This document shows positions 1-10,826 of a stretch of 64,000 nt of DNA, one piece after another. Each line of letters begins with the position of its first letter. Position 1 is the first letter of the stretch. Both the position numbers and the translations under genes were made by a program. The stretch is taken from NCBI RefSeq assembly GCF_024166365.1, contig NC_064831.1:53693768-53757767 (forward strand), in the 5' to 3' direction. The stretch is from Elephas maximus indicus. Taxonomy: Eukaryota; Chordata; Mammalia; Proboscidea; Elephantidae. The notes under the pieces were generated by a model. It searched no databases. It saw only the letters and a list, made by a program, of their open reading frames with translations, and had not been told where the DNA came from.

Positions 1-702
1 ACACAGAGGAGAAATGTTGATGGCCTCCTCTGGGAAGCCTTCTGTCACACTGTTAGCTGCAGTAACTTTGTCTGGCAGGGCCCACTTGCTCTTGACCCTC
101 TTACAGCACGTGTCACTTCCTGTTCTGTATCCTGGTGGTTAGGGTGTGCCTCATCCAGGAGGCAGAAGCTGGAGGCTTATTTTTCTCCCTCTGGTTCCTC
201 AGCAGAAACGAAGGCCCCTGTCTCCCTCCCTCTTCAGTGGCTTCTCTCCTGCCCTCTCCTCCACATGGGAGCCCACCAGGTAGGTCCTGCCATTTGAAGA
301 GCGGTCCCCGGCTGTTACACATCTGACCAACTGAATTAGGTGGGAATGGAGGAGGACACCATTTGGTCTCCACATTTCTCTCATCCAGCTTTGTGAACAG
401 TAAAGCCATTCTTTTAGCCCTATCTGACCCCTGTGTCTGTTTCGCAGTTGGAACTCAGAGGGGAGAGCTGTGTGATTACCACTCAAACCTCAGTAGCAGA
501 CTGGGAGCCTCTTGAAGGCAGAAATGTTTTCTGTCTTATTTTTAGTAAGTAAAAAATAATAAAAAGATTGCATAATATTTAATATATATAAAAGAAAAAG
601 GCAGCATATATGTAAGTTATAAAGCACTCTAAGAAGTAATCTCTCTCCTCCCTATCCCATCCCCCAGCCTCCCCATAAAAGATGACCACTATCTTAGATT
701 AG

Positions 703-885
703 GACCCCTGGTGGTGAAGTGGTTAAAGCGATTAACTGATAATCGAAAGGTGAGCGGTTCGAAACCACCAGCAGTTCCTCGGAAAAAAGATGTGGCAGTC
801 TGCTTCCATAGAGATTTACAGCCTTGGAAACCCTACGGGGTCACTATGAGTCGGAATATACTAAATGGCAGTGGGTTTGATTTGG
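703..885 (+). mobile_element. AfroSINE
   Basis: 5' tRNA-like part (CCCTGGTGGTGAAGTGGTTA), middle (ACAGCCTTGGAAACCCTA) and 3' part (CTATGAGTCGGAAT) are in order. It appears inserted in an old L1 3' UTR that resumes afterwards. Confidence 0.9.
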
Positions 886-929
886 CTCTTGGATTGTGTG
901 CCTTTTTTTTTTTCTTTCCAGTTTTAGTA

Positions 930-1090
930 AATACGTATGCATTCCTTAGTTATGTATAATTTTGCTTCTTTGGTATCTGTATAAATGATATCAAACTGAA
1001 TTTAATCTCCAGTGGCTGTAGGTTTACGTGTAAAGATAGACAGGCACTTCCCCTGTGACTTGGCAATTTCACGCCTAGGTATATACTCCA
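930..1090 (+). mobile_element. Ancient L1 3' UTR fragment, left part
   Basis: The phrase GGCAATTTCACGCCTAGGTA resembles the conserved L1M 3' UTR motif. The element resumes after the hAT insertion at about 2,200-2,350 with GTAATAGAGAAAAAACTGGA. Confidence 0.55.
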
Positions 1091-2195
1091 GTGCGGTGGT
1101 TCTCAAACTTTTAGGTTTCAGGAAGCTTTTGTGCTATTAAAAATTATTGAAGTTCCCAGAGAGCTTTTGTTCATGTGGGTAAATCAATATTTACCATATC
1201 AGAAATTAAAACTGAAATTTAAAAAAATATTTATTTGTGGCTGTTGTTAGCTGTTGTCGAGCCGGCCCCCAACTCATGGCAACCTCACGGACAACAGAAC
1301 AAAGCCCTGCCTGGTCCTGCACTATCGCCATTGCCTGTGGATCGGGCAATTGTGATCCGTAAGGTTTCCACTGGCTAATTTTTTAAAAAGTAGACCTCCA
1401 GACCTTTCTTCCTAGTCCGTTTTAGTCTGGAAGCTCCGCTGAAACCTGTTTAGCATCCTAGCAACATGCAAACTTCCACTGACAGGTGGTAGCTACGTAT
1501 GAGGTGTGCTGGCCAGGAATCAAACTGGATCTCTCACATAGGAGAGAATTCTACCACTGAGCTACCCCTGGCCTCATTGATTTATTCATTAAAAAATAAC
1601 AAAACTAAACTTATTACATGTTAGCAACATGTATTACAAAAAGTAATTACATTTCTTAACTTAAGGAGACAAATGGCATGGTCTTACATTTTACAAATCT
1701 CTTTACTGTCTGGCTTAACAGAAGATAGCTAGAATCTCCTATTTGTATTCAAATGATTGCAGTGTGTTTTTTGGTTGAAGTACGTGAGGAAAATTCAGCC
1801 TCACATATAAATGCAGTTGGAAAAAGGAGGACTATTTTAATAGATTTTTTAGATAATTGTGGTTATATCATACACCCCCTGGAAAACTCCACTGTGTATG
1901 CCTGACAAAATGAGTGAAAATTATAGTAAGACCTGCGAAAGCCAAAACCTGTGTAAGGCAGAAACCTGTCAGAGGAGGAAAACCCAAATATTTTCCACTA
2001 AAAAGAGTGATAGAAAATGGTAAGACTGTACCCTGTCAAAGGCAGAAAACTTGCGAGACTCAGAAAAACAAGACAGTCCCATCGAGTTCCAGCTCTCACA
2101 GGTTTCACTGTATTATCAAAATAGTTTTGACCTCATGGATCCACTAAAAGGGCCTGAGGGTTCCCCATGGGCCCTATTTGGTCCTGTAAAATTCA
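1091..2195 (+). mobile_element. hAT-Charlie-type DNA transposon remnant, interrupted
   Basis: It starts CGGTGGTTCTCAAACTTTT and continues with AAAATTATTGAAGTTCCCAG and the AGCTTTTGTTCATGTGGGT block typical of a hAT-Charlie family whose second copy lies at 27,531-28,204. It ends with a block containing TTTTGACCTCATGGATCC, matching the end of that copy. Foreign blocks interrupt it at about 1,222-1,578 (a SINE-like unit) and 1,900-2,105 (unidentified). It sits inside an old L1 UTR. Confidence 0.65.
1222..1578 (-). mobile_element. AfroSINE-related longer SINE
   Basis: It begins CTGTTGTTAGCTGTTGTCGA and contains CAACTCATGGCAACCTCACG and AACAGAACAAAGCCCTGCC. It ends in a tRNA-like segment GAGAATTCTACCACTGAGC. 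The head resembles the element at 47,740-47,935. The family name is uncertain. Confidence 0.55.
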
Positions 2196-2199
2196 GTTG

Positions 2200-2350
2200 C
2201 CTTAGGGTAACTCCTGAACTGGTACCCCAGCAGGAATGTAGAGGATTGTTCACTGCACATTGCTTGTAATAGAGAAAAAACTGGAAGCAATCCAACTGGC
2301 CATCATGGGAGAATGGGTAAGTGGATCGTGGTTCAGTCACACAAGGAAAT
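2200..2350 (+). mobile_element. Ancient L1 3' UTR fragment, right part
   Basis: TTGCTTGTAATAGAGAAAAA followed by CTGGAAGCAATCCAACTGGC and GGGAGAATGGGTAAGTGGAT match the standard L1M 3' UTR order. It continues the fragment at 930-1,090. Confidence 0.65.
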
Positions 2351-2501
2351 ATTTTACATCAGTGAAAACGAAACCACTTCTCCCATCTTTGTACAGGGGA
2401 AGTCTATGGCTTAGCAGAGTCCTTGCACTTTGAGTAGCTCATGCGATTGGTATGAACTGACATGTTAAACGAGGCCACCCACAAAGTAGGTATTTAAGAG
2501 A

Positions 2502-2523
2502 TGGACGAACGAACGAACGAACA
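2502..2523. repeat. (GAAC)n microsatellite
   Basis: About four and a half tandem GAAC units. Confidence 0.85.
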
Positions 2524-3058
2524 TGTCCAAAAGCTGTGAACAGAGAGGCACAGCCAGAGTCACCTGACTTCCTGTTGCGACTTCTGCCACGTTAAATTCT
2601 CCAGCTGAAGCCTTCTCATTTTCTCAAGCACTCGATTTCAGAGCAATGACTAAAAGCTAACTTCCTGTTTTGAAACCATGTTTATGTTGTCATAAAACTC
2701 TCTGCAGACAGTGGGACTTAATAAACAGGAGCTCACTGAGAATTCAGGAAATATATGAAAGATCTTCCCTTTAATGTCTGGGAGCACAGAGCTAAAACAA
2801 GTACATTTATTTCATGTTCAAAACTGAGCCTTCTTGCTGGAATAAAAACATTTCAAGGCAAAATTTTCCCACACCTCTGACCCCCCGTTAGAAGGGAGGA
2901 AAGAACAATTGAGTTTTACAGGACCAAATAGGCCACTGGAATGAGCCCTATCAACACAGATCCTCTGGGTTTTAGGGAAGTAGGCAATGACTCATTTTTC
3001 CTAAGAACGGAATTGATTCCCAAAGAGGCCCAGCCCCTTCCACTACCACCTCCCCCAA

Positions 3059-3081
3059 CACACACACACACACACACACAC
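3059..3081. repeat. (CA)n microsatellite
   Basis: Eleven uninterrupted CA units. Confidence 0.95.
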
Positions 3082-3212
3082 TCTTTCCCGTTGTATACCA
3101 TGTTCTCTGTCAGAGTATAAGTGGTACCATCGCAACGGCCAATGATGGCTGAGATGAGAGGGTGTATTAAAGGATCGCTCTGTATCTACACTTCAAACAC
3201 ATACCCATACTC

Positions 3213-3443
3213 AAACCAAAAACCCAATGCCATCGAGTCGATTGCAACTCATAGCAACATAGTTCATTGTTGTGATTTAAAAAAAAAAAAAATCCATTGC
3301 CATCAAGTTGATTCCGACTCATAGTGCCCCTATAGGACAGAGTAGAATAGCCTTATAAGGTTTCCAAGGAGTGGCTGGTGGATTTGAACTGCAAACCTTT
3401 TGATTAGCAGACAAGCTCTTAACCACTGCGCCACCGGGGCTTA
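3213..3443 (-). mobile_element. AfroSINE with a second, partial 3' end
   Basis: Two 3' ends occur in tandem: a short one (CCAATGCCATCGAGTCGATT at about 3,225), then an A-tract, then a nearly full minus-strand copy from 3,285 ending CTTAACCACTGCGCCACC. Either one SINE inserted into another's tail, or a partial dimer. Confidence 0.85.
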
Positions 3444-4899
3444 ATATGGTGATACATCAGGTAACCAGAGGCCCTTACCAGCAAACTCACTGGTCTTGAA
3501 CACAGATTTTCCACATAATGGTACTTGAATGCTTTTTTGAGGTATCAACTATTTTCCGAAAAGAATGTCCCATTTTGGTGTTCCTGTATTGCCCCCCATC
3601 TCCCGCCCTCCGCCGCCCAGCTTCTTCTCTGGCTTAACTCCTGAGGTGCACGCAATCAGGTGTGTACCCATTAGGCAGGAGAATGGAGTTTTTTTCCTCA
3701 GGAGAAACTTGACCAAGAGAAAAGACTTCAGAAGGACCGTTAAAGCTCACATAACTAAACCGCAGAGTAGCTGTCTAACCATCCTACTTTGAAGTCTTCT
3801 GACGAAGAACCTACATACTCTTTCTCAGTTTCCAGTGAGCTTTTTGATGCTCCACTCCTCAATAAGGACAAATAACCAAGAATCACACAATTGAGGAAAT
3901 TCTTTAATATAAAAGACAGCCACTAAAACAAAACAGTGAACTCAGGAACATCAGAGGAAATGAGATGGGCAGAGAAGAGAAGGGAAAAAATATTCTATAG
4001 TTTAATACTCAGAAAGAGAAGAGAAAATATTACATCCACGAAACAAGAACAGGATGCTATTTTTTAAAAAAGAACGTTCAGAAAACAATAAAAAGCTCTT
4101 GGAAATTAAAAATATGATATGAGAGCCGAAATGGGGGGCTGGTGTTGGGAGTGTCTAAAGCAGCTAGAGGCTGAAGCAGAGGCTGTTCTCTGCTGTTGGA
4201 GTGAACAAGAATAGGAAAAAAATCTTCCCACTCCCCATTTCCCACTAATGCCTCCCTTCACAGACCCTAACACGAAACCAGCCTTCAAGAGGCCTTAGCA
4301 TTACAGAGCAGAATGTAAAAGGGTAGCCTTAGAGCTGAAAGACAGTAAGAAAATAACCAGTGCACCAATGAAAATCAGGGTCAGAAGCCATTAACAAGCA
4401 TCTGTATCCAATCCCTTCTTTTCTCGATAAGCAAGCCGAGTTCTAGAGAGAATGTCACTTCTCAAAGACTCACGTCTAGTTATGAATATTGCTAAACGGA
4501 GAAGTCAGGTCCCCCCCCCTTTTTTTTTTAATCATTTACTGAATTCTCCTATATCCCACTATATCCCTCCATGCCGGTTGCTGCTACATTCTAAAGTAGC
4601 CATAGCAATTCCATGTGACTGTAGAAGAATCAGGCACCATTAAGCAAATTGGAAATGCGCATTTACTCAGGCATGAAATGGCACAAAAACTAAAGCAACT
4701 CTGAAGGCCAGAATGAGGGTGCTGGGTAAGTTGGCAGTGGGTCCAGAATCTGCCCGTTCCTGGTCCAAAGCTCCTTATTATATCTCTCTGGAGGGAGAGC
4801 CAACTGGCCTCAAAACCTCCCTCTGCTCACATAGCTTAATACTGGCCAATGGAAGAGTGTGGAAACCAGAGGTAAGGTCCAAGTTTTCCTTTTACTCTC

Positions 4900-5060
4900 T
4901 TGTCCTGGTGGCTCAGTGGTTAAGAGCTACAGCTGCTAACCTAAAAGTCGGTGGTTCGAATCCACCAGCTGCTCTTTGGAAACCCTGTGGGGGCAGTTCT
5001 ACCCTGTCCTATAGGGTTGTTATGAGCCTGACCCGATGGCAACTGTTCGGTTTGTTTTTT
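4900..5060 (+). mobile_element. AfroSINE
   Basis: TCCTGGTGGCTCAGTGGTTA at the left, GAATCCACCAGCTGCTC in the middle, and a GTTATGAGCCTGACCCGATG end. Confidence 0.93.
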
Positions 5061-5127
5061 CTTTTTTCTCCTGTGAAGCACAGGACTCCAGGATTCTATG
5101 GGGATAGGCTTTGGCATACTCTGCAGG

Positions 5128-5829
5128 TGTGTTAGTTCGCCACTGCTGCTATAACAAATGACACAAACTTAGTGGTTTATAACAACACAGATTTATTGTC
5201 TCACAGTTCTGTAGGTCAGAAGTCCGACACTGGTCTCACCAGGCTAAGGTCCGGTGTTGGCGGAGCTGCATTCACTTCTGGAGGCTCTGGGGGAGATATT
5301 GTTTCCTTGCCTTTCCAGCTTCTAGAGGCTGCCCAGATTCCTTGGCTCATGGCCCCTTCCTCCATCTTGAAAGCCAGCAATATTATATCTCTCTGACCAT
5401 TCTTCTGGAGACCTATCTCTCTCTGACTCTCTTCTTCTGCCTCCCTCTTCGACTTTTAAGAGCCTTGGTGTTTACATTAGGAATCCCTGGGTGGCAGTTT
5501 GAACTGACCCGGAGGTGCCTCAGAAGACAGGCCTGGCGATCTGCTTTCCAAATGTCACAGCCTTGGAAACCCTGTGAAGTGAAGTTCTACCCTGCAACAC
5601 ATGGGGCCACCATGAGTCAGAATCGACTCAGTGACAACTGGTTTGTTTTTTCTTTGGTTTGTGATTTCATTGGGTACGCCTGGATAATTCAGGATAATCT
5701 CCCTATTTAATTAGCAAACTTAATTCTATCTACGACCTTAATTCCCCTTTGCCATGTAACCTAACATACCCACAGGCTCTGGGATTAGGACCCGGACATC
5801 TTTGGGAGGCTATTATTCTGCCTACTATC
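5128..5829 (+). mobile_element. Solo LTR, ERVL-type, split by an AfroSINE
   Basis: It begins TGTGTTAGTTCGCCACTGCT and ends near TATTCTGCCTACTATC. It is flanked by the identical 5-bp duplication GCAGG (5,123-5,127 and 5,830-5,834), as expected for class III endogenous retroviruses. No internal retroviral genes remain. The sequence type (ACAGTTCTGTAGGTCAGAAG, CTTGGCTCATGGCCCCTTCC) is a common old mammalian LTR; the exact subfamily is not assigned. Confidence 0.7.
5479..5660 (+). mobile_element. AfroSINE inserted in the LTR
   Basis: Flanked by similar 11-bp direct repeats GTGTTTACATT (5,468-5,478) and GTGATTTCATT (5,661-5,671), the LTR target sequence. It has a partly deleted 5' region, then CATGAGTCAGAATCGACTCA at the 3' end. 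Confidence 0.9.
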
Positions 5830-6379
5830 GCAGGTAACAGTCACACCAAGAAGACGTTGTTCATCCAAGCCTTACCGGCATTCTCCAAGGACCACAGGGA
5901 ACCAGTGTTATCGGGGTCATTGGCAGGGTGGAAAGGCAATTTCTGCAGTCTGTAGGAATTTTCAATTCCTTACTGGCTGATGCTCACCACTCAACTCGTC
6001 AAAATGTGGTCAAAAAAAGTACTTCAGAGGAAAGAAAAATAAATAGCCAACAAACATGAGAAAACAATTTTTAATGTTCAAACTCATTACAAGTCAGAGA
6101 AATTTAAGACAGTAAGACTTTTGTTTTCTTTTTACTTTTTAAATGGCAAAGGCTTAAAACAAAATAGCCCTCAGTTCAAGGCTGCCGTGGGGGCGTTGCG
6201 GGGCTTACTGTCCTGCAGGGCCACTGCTAACATCATCAGGGACTGCTTCTCTGGAAAACAACTCCCTGTGTATTAAGCTCCTTAAAGAGTGCCTACTGTT
6301 CGATTCCAATTCTAGGAAATTAACTTAAGACAACAGTCAGATAACCCTAACAAGTTCCTAATTAAAGACACCAGAACCA

Positions 6380-6830
6380 TGTCATTTACGGTAAAAAACT
6401 GGCAACAACCTAAGTGTCTAAACTATCCATATTTTACTATAAACTGTGTATTTTACCATAATACAATAAAAGAAAAATGCATATACTGCCTGACTCAGCA
6501 ATTCCACTCCCAGAAATTTATCATCCTAATATTTGTGCCCAAGTGCCAAATGATTTATTACGTACGGGTTTTTTTTTTTGTTGTTATACAATGGAACACC
6601 TTGTCGCAATTAAAAAAAAAAAAACTGATTTGAAACCATCCAAAATATTTTGTTAAGTGAAAGAAGGAAGTTGCAGAAGGGTGCGACCATTTGTGTACAA
6701 ATATATAGATATAATTTGGTTACACAATATGTGTAACACACAGAGTATATACACATTTGTAACACTGTAAACACTATGTATGTATATATGCATGTATGTA
6801 TGTATAGGTGTGCGTACACAACAGTCATAA
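6380..6830 (+). mobile_element. Ancient L1 3' UTR fragment
   Basis: The order TACTGCCTGACTCAGCAATT, CCACTCCCAGAAATTTATC, TTATACAATGGAACACCTTG, AAGTGAAAGAAGGAAGTTGC follows the L1M 3' UTR. It ends in TGTA-rich simple sequence (6,776-6,806). Confidence 0.65.
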
Positions 6831-7439
6831 TCTCTGAAAGGATAGAGAAGAATGCTAATAGTTGTTTTCCCTTCAGGGTTGGGAGCTGGGGAGCTGGGAA
6901 GGGGGGTTTAATGTTTATTGAATATTCTTCACATATTATCAAGAGTTCCGTAGCTCTACAAAACCGGCACTGGATCAATACGTGGTCTTCCAGGGCCTAA
7001 AAGAAACTGAGGCGTAGGAAATAAACATATAATCCAGTTTTAAAATACGACTCAGAGAGCCAGTAGTTCTTCAGGCTACAAATGCTACCCGTCATTAACT
7101 ATTCCGGCGGCATTTCCCAGGTGAGCGTGGGAAGGGCTATGAGAACGTTTTGTAGGTCCATTTTTTAAAAACGGTAAAGCCGTCATTAATGCTGATTTCC
7201 CACCAAACGGCTGATCATTAACTGCTTGCTCAGAGAGCAGCGTTGACTCTCAGGAGGAGCCCCGGCTCCTGCAGCACCACCGGTGTCCTCTAGGGGGCGC
7301 ATCTAGGAGCGACCTGAGCCCCCAGTGTAGCTCTGCCAGCAGGTGGCAAGTGAGAGAGAATTCGTCCAGCAAAGCCTTCACAAAGTACAGGCCATGTCAG
7401 AGAAACCAGCGCTAGGAGTACACTTGGGAAACAGCTTTC

Positions 7440-7738
7440 CTGAGCACTTTATTTTTACAAACCAGGAGATGGAGACCCAGAGTAGCTACTAATGGTCACT
7501 CAGCCTTTAAGCATGAAGTCAGCTATGTTGCAACGCACATTGTGGGGAAAATTGTCTGGGGAGAGTCTGACATAACTGAGTTGGAATCCCCATCCCCACC
7601 CGCCATCCCATTCCCGCTGCTTACTTAGATGTGTGACCCTGGGGCAGTCAACCTTGGTCAGCCTGCTTCATTATCTGTGTAATGGGGATAGTAACATCTG
7701 CATGAGGCTGATGCAAGGAAGAAGTGATACCTCGTGTA
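7440..7738. mobile_element. Two MIR-like fragments
   Basis: About 7,440-7,520 reads as a minus-strand MIR (CCAGGAGATGGAGACCCAGA). About 7,560-7,738 reads as a plus-strand MIR (GATGTGTGACCCTGGGGCAG, then ATTATCTGTGTAATGGGGAT). Confidence 0.6.
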
Positions 7739-7741
7739 TGC

Positions 7742-7892
7742 TGTTGTTGTTAGGTACCATCGAGTCGATGCTGACTCACAGTGACCCAGTGTGACAGAGT
7801 AGAACTCCCTCATAGGGTTTCTTAGGCTGTAATCTTTACAGGAGCAGATCACCAGGTCTTTTCTCCTGTGGAGTGCCACCAGGACTCCTTTG
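7742..7892 (-). mobile_element. AfroSINE, truncated
   Basis: Minus strand: GGTACCATCGAGTCGATGCT through GCCACCAGGACTCCT. It lacks most of the tRNA-like part. Confidence 0.88.
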
Positions 7893-8555
7893 TGTACATA
7901 GAGGACTTCACTTATGCTTAGCTGATAAACATTTGTTGTGTGAATCAATCTTTCCCTCCTCTAGCTCTCCCAAAGGCCATGGTTCCACTGCCCAAATAAT
8001 CTTTACTGATGTCGTTTCAGGAGTATCCTTGTCACACGTCTAGTAGGCTGACTCCGGAAGGGAAGGAAAGGAGAGTTTGGTTGTTAGCCTCACTCCTGTC
8101 GGGGTGGGTAAGTTCCTTTTCCTACTCTACAAACTCCTCTGTGCAGCCCAAGCTGCCCCAGTTACTGCCCCGCTCTGCTGCCGACGTGTGGAGGCCTGCA
8201 CATCTGTCACCCAGAGGTCCTCGGAGCTCCCAGGACACAGGGTTCTCTACCAGCAAAGTGGGGTCCCTGGTCATGGATCCAAAAACCTTTTGAAGCCAAT
8301 AAAGACGCAGCCCTGTTGGTCTGCTTCCCACCTGCCCTGCCCCAGCGCCCTGACAGAGGCTGGGTTTGGCTGTACCCGAGTAATACCAATTGGAGCGTTT
8401 TATGAGCACCGTTGCTTACGCCTGGCTACACAGATCGTGCATTACAGTTGACACATCAGAGTAACATGGTGACAAAGTTTATTCGGTTGCATTACGAAAT
8501 TCAGGTCATGTTTGCTTAGTCTTCATAATTTATACCTCATGTGGCACAAGACTAA

Positions 8556-8722
8556 AAAATTAGTTGGCAGTTCGAGCCCACCCAGAGGCACCTTGGAAGA
8601 CAGGTCTGGCTATCTGCTTCTGAAAGGTCACAGCCTCCAAACCCTATGGAGCAGTTTTACTCTGCACGCATGGGGTCGCCATGAGTCGGAATCCACTCTA
8701 CAGCAAAGAACAACAACAACGT
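8556..8722 (+). mobile_element. AfroSINE, 5' truncated
   Basis: Starts within the tRNA-like part (GTTGGCAGTTCGAGCCCACC), then CGCCATGAGTCGGAATCCAC and a CAA-rich tail. Confidence 0.9.
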
Positions 8723-9691
8723 TGTAATTCTCGAAATTCTTCCCCCCGCCCGCCCCCCCGGGAAGCAGGCTGGGAATGGGGCTCAAGTCTACTTTTTCAT
8801 CATAAAACAAATGCAGCTACAATATGCAAAATGGGAAAAACAGAGGACAAGATAAAACATCTCCCATAATCCCATCACTCAACCACTGCTGTCCCCACCT
8901 CCATCCCACAAGCCGCCCCATCCCAGGGACCTAGATTTTGGACAGGCTAGTGGGGATGGATTTTTTTTTTTTTTTTTAGTGGGGATGGAGGGTGGAGGAA
9001 GGGATGGAGGGTGGAGGAAGTAGATGAGTTTATTCAGGGGAGTTCAGCTCTGAGCAAAGCTGGTGGCCCTGCCCATACTCTCAGGAGACTGGAGTGAATC
9101 AAAATATCCGTTTAATGATTTGCGCTGAGAGCCACAGCTGCCAAACATGATAGTGCTCTGCCACTGCTTTTCCCTTCTGCACCCCACTCCTATACCCTGA
9201 ACCCACCGCCTCTTTCCAGTTTGGCTGCTCCTGGGAACCAAGGTAAGAAAAGAAGGATGTTTAGCAAACGTGAGCAGAGAGGAGGAGGCCCTCTTGTCCT
9301 CCAATCCTCCAGGACTTCTGCCCCCTCATCCCCAGGGCCAGAGACACACTGGCCAAGCTCCTTTTGAAAACTCTCTCTCCCTGCTCCAAGCTGCCTTTCC
9401 TGTTCTCCTACAACCCTGCCCCAAATCAAAGTATGAAGATGGCTTTGGGGGAAGATCTCCAGTGGATTGTAATCTCTAGCAGAGGCCTGGAGATTGGAGG
9501 AGCTGATCTCCTGGATAACGTCTGACCTCTTTAGCTGGGGAGGGTGTGGCCCCACCTCCTATAGGCCCTAGGGCTGCCAGCTTTCTGCCTCTCCTTTCTT
9601 CAAATCCCTTCAGTTTTTTTCACCCACTCAGTAATAGGGCCAGGCTTACATGGAGGTCATCTTTGCCTTCCCATGTGAACATTCTAGTAGC

Positions 9692-10651
9692 CAGTGGCAT
9701 CACTAGGGGGGTACAGGGGTACAGACCACACTGGGTGACACTATCAGAAGAGGTGACACCAAGATGACTGTTTATAAAATTTTGGTGCAATATTCCAGCA
9801 AAAATTTATTGTTTTTTTATAAAAATATCCCTGTAATTAGTTATAACTACAAAAACATTTTTGGATAGTCCAGTTTACCAAAACCAAAACCAAATGCGTT
9901 GCTGTCAAGTTGATTCTGACTCATAGCAACCCTATAGCACAGAGTAGAACTGCCCCATAGGGTTTTCAAGGAGCAGCTGGTAGATTTGAACTGCTGAGCT
10001 TTTTAGTTAACAGCCAAGCACTTAACCACTGCACCACCAGGGCTCCAAGCCCAGCTTACACCCATGAATATACCTACAAGGCTAACACTCTGTGCTAATT
10101 TACTTTTTCAACCTTCTAATTTTTTTTTTTAATGTGCTCTAGTCAGAGCCGTCATTATTACCCAATTACAAAATTGCCATGCCGCTTAGAATCATAGAAT
10201 CATGTGGTTTCGTCTGTATGTGCTACAATGTTTTCATTGCCGGGGGTGTTTTCATAGTCACTGACTTTGTCTAATTTTCTAGCGTTTTAGCTACAATATT
10301 GTCGTAAGTGGTATTTGTGAACCTATAACAATAATTGTTTTGAGAATGAATTAATTAAAGGAAAAAAATTTTTTTTAAAGGAAAAGAAGGAGAAAAATCA
10401 AAAAAGGTTTCCGTTCAGTTACTAATAATGTTATAACCAATAATGTGATTCAAGGTAGAAAGATTTTAGAAAACAATTTTTGTTGTTAGTAGTCATATAA
10501 TCTAAGAAATATTATATTAAAGCAATTTACAACTATATTTGTCACGTATTATTCTATGATTAAATTTGGTAATAAATATTACTAAGGATTCTGCATGGTA
10601 GAGGAGAAGGTCCGTTGGGGGATGGTGACACCAACCCTAGTGATGGCACTG
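9692..10651. mobile_element. hAT-like DNA transposon with CAGTGGCATCACTAGGG ends
   Basis: The left end CAGTGGCATCACTAGGG and the right end, read on the minus strand as CAGTGCCATCACTAGGG, form terminal inverted repeats. The 8 bp outside each end are CTAGTAGC and TTAGCAGC (6 of 8 identical), fitting a hAT 8-bp target duplication. The interior is AT-rich with no transposase frame I recognise, so the element is non-autonomous. An AfroSINE (9,880-10,048) has inserted into it. A related element lies at 62,658-63,086. Confidence 0.7.
9880..10048 (-). mobile_element. AfroSINE inside the hAT-like element
   Basis: Flanked by GTCCAGTTTACC (9,868-9,879) and GCCCAGCTTACA (10,049-10,060), a diverged target duplication. 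Full minus-strand order, ending CACTGCACCACCAGGGCTCC. Confidence 0.93.
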
Positions 10652-10826
10652 TTAGCAGCCTTCTCTCCAGATACCACTTCAGGAAGGCCGGGCAAAAGTA
10701 AAAGTTCAAAGTGTGTGTAGGATGAATTGGGAGGAGTGACTCATGTTTATCAGGAACCTACTTTACGAATGGCTGGAGTTGTGTGTCCTATACACTATCT
10801 TATTCAATCCTCATCATCTTATGGGT

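Noticed and set aside
703-760. tRNA-like A and B box resemblance at AfroSINE 5' ends here and elsewhere
   Set aside because: These are SINE heads derived from a tRNA, not tRNA genes; no cloverleaf with a complete acceptor stem.
4713-5135. 140-codon plus-strand open frame
   Set aside because: Its C-terminal half is a translated AfroSINE; no splice signals or homology seen in the rest.
9190-9555. 121-codon minus-strand open frame
   Set aside because: No recognisable domain, no splice context and no ATG context of note; length is expected by chance in moderately GC-rich sequence.
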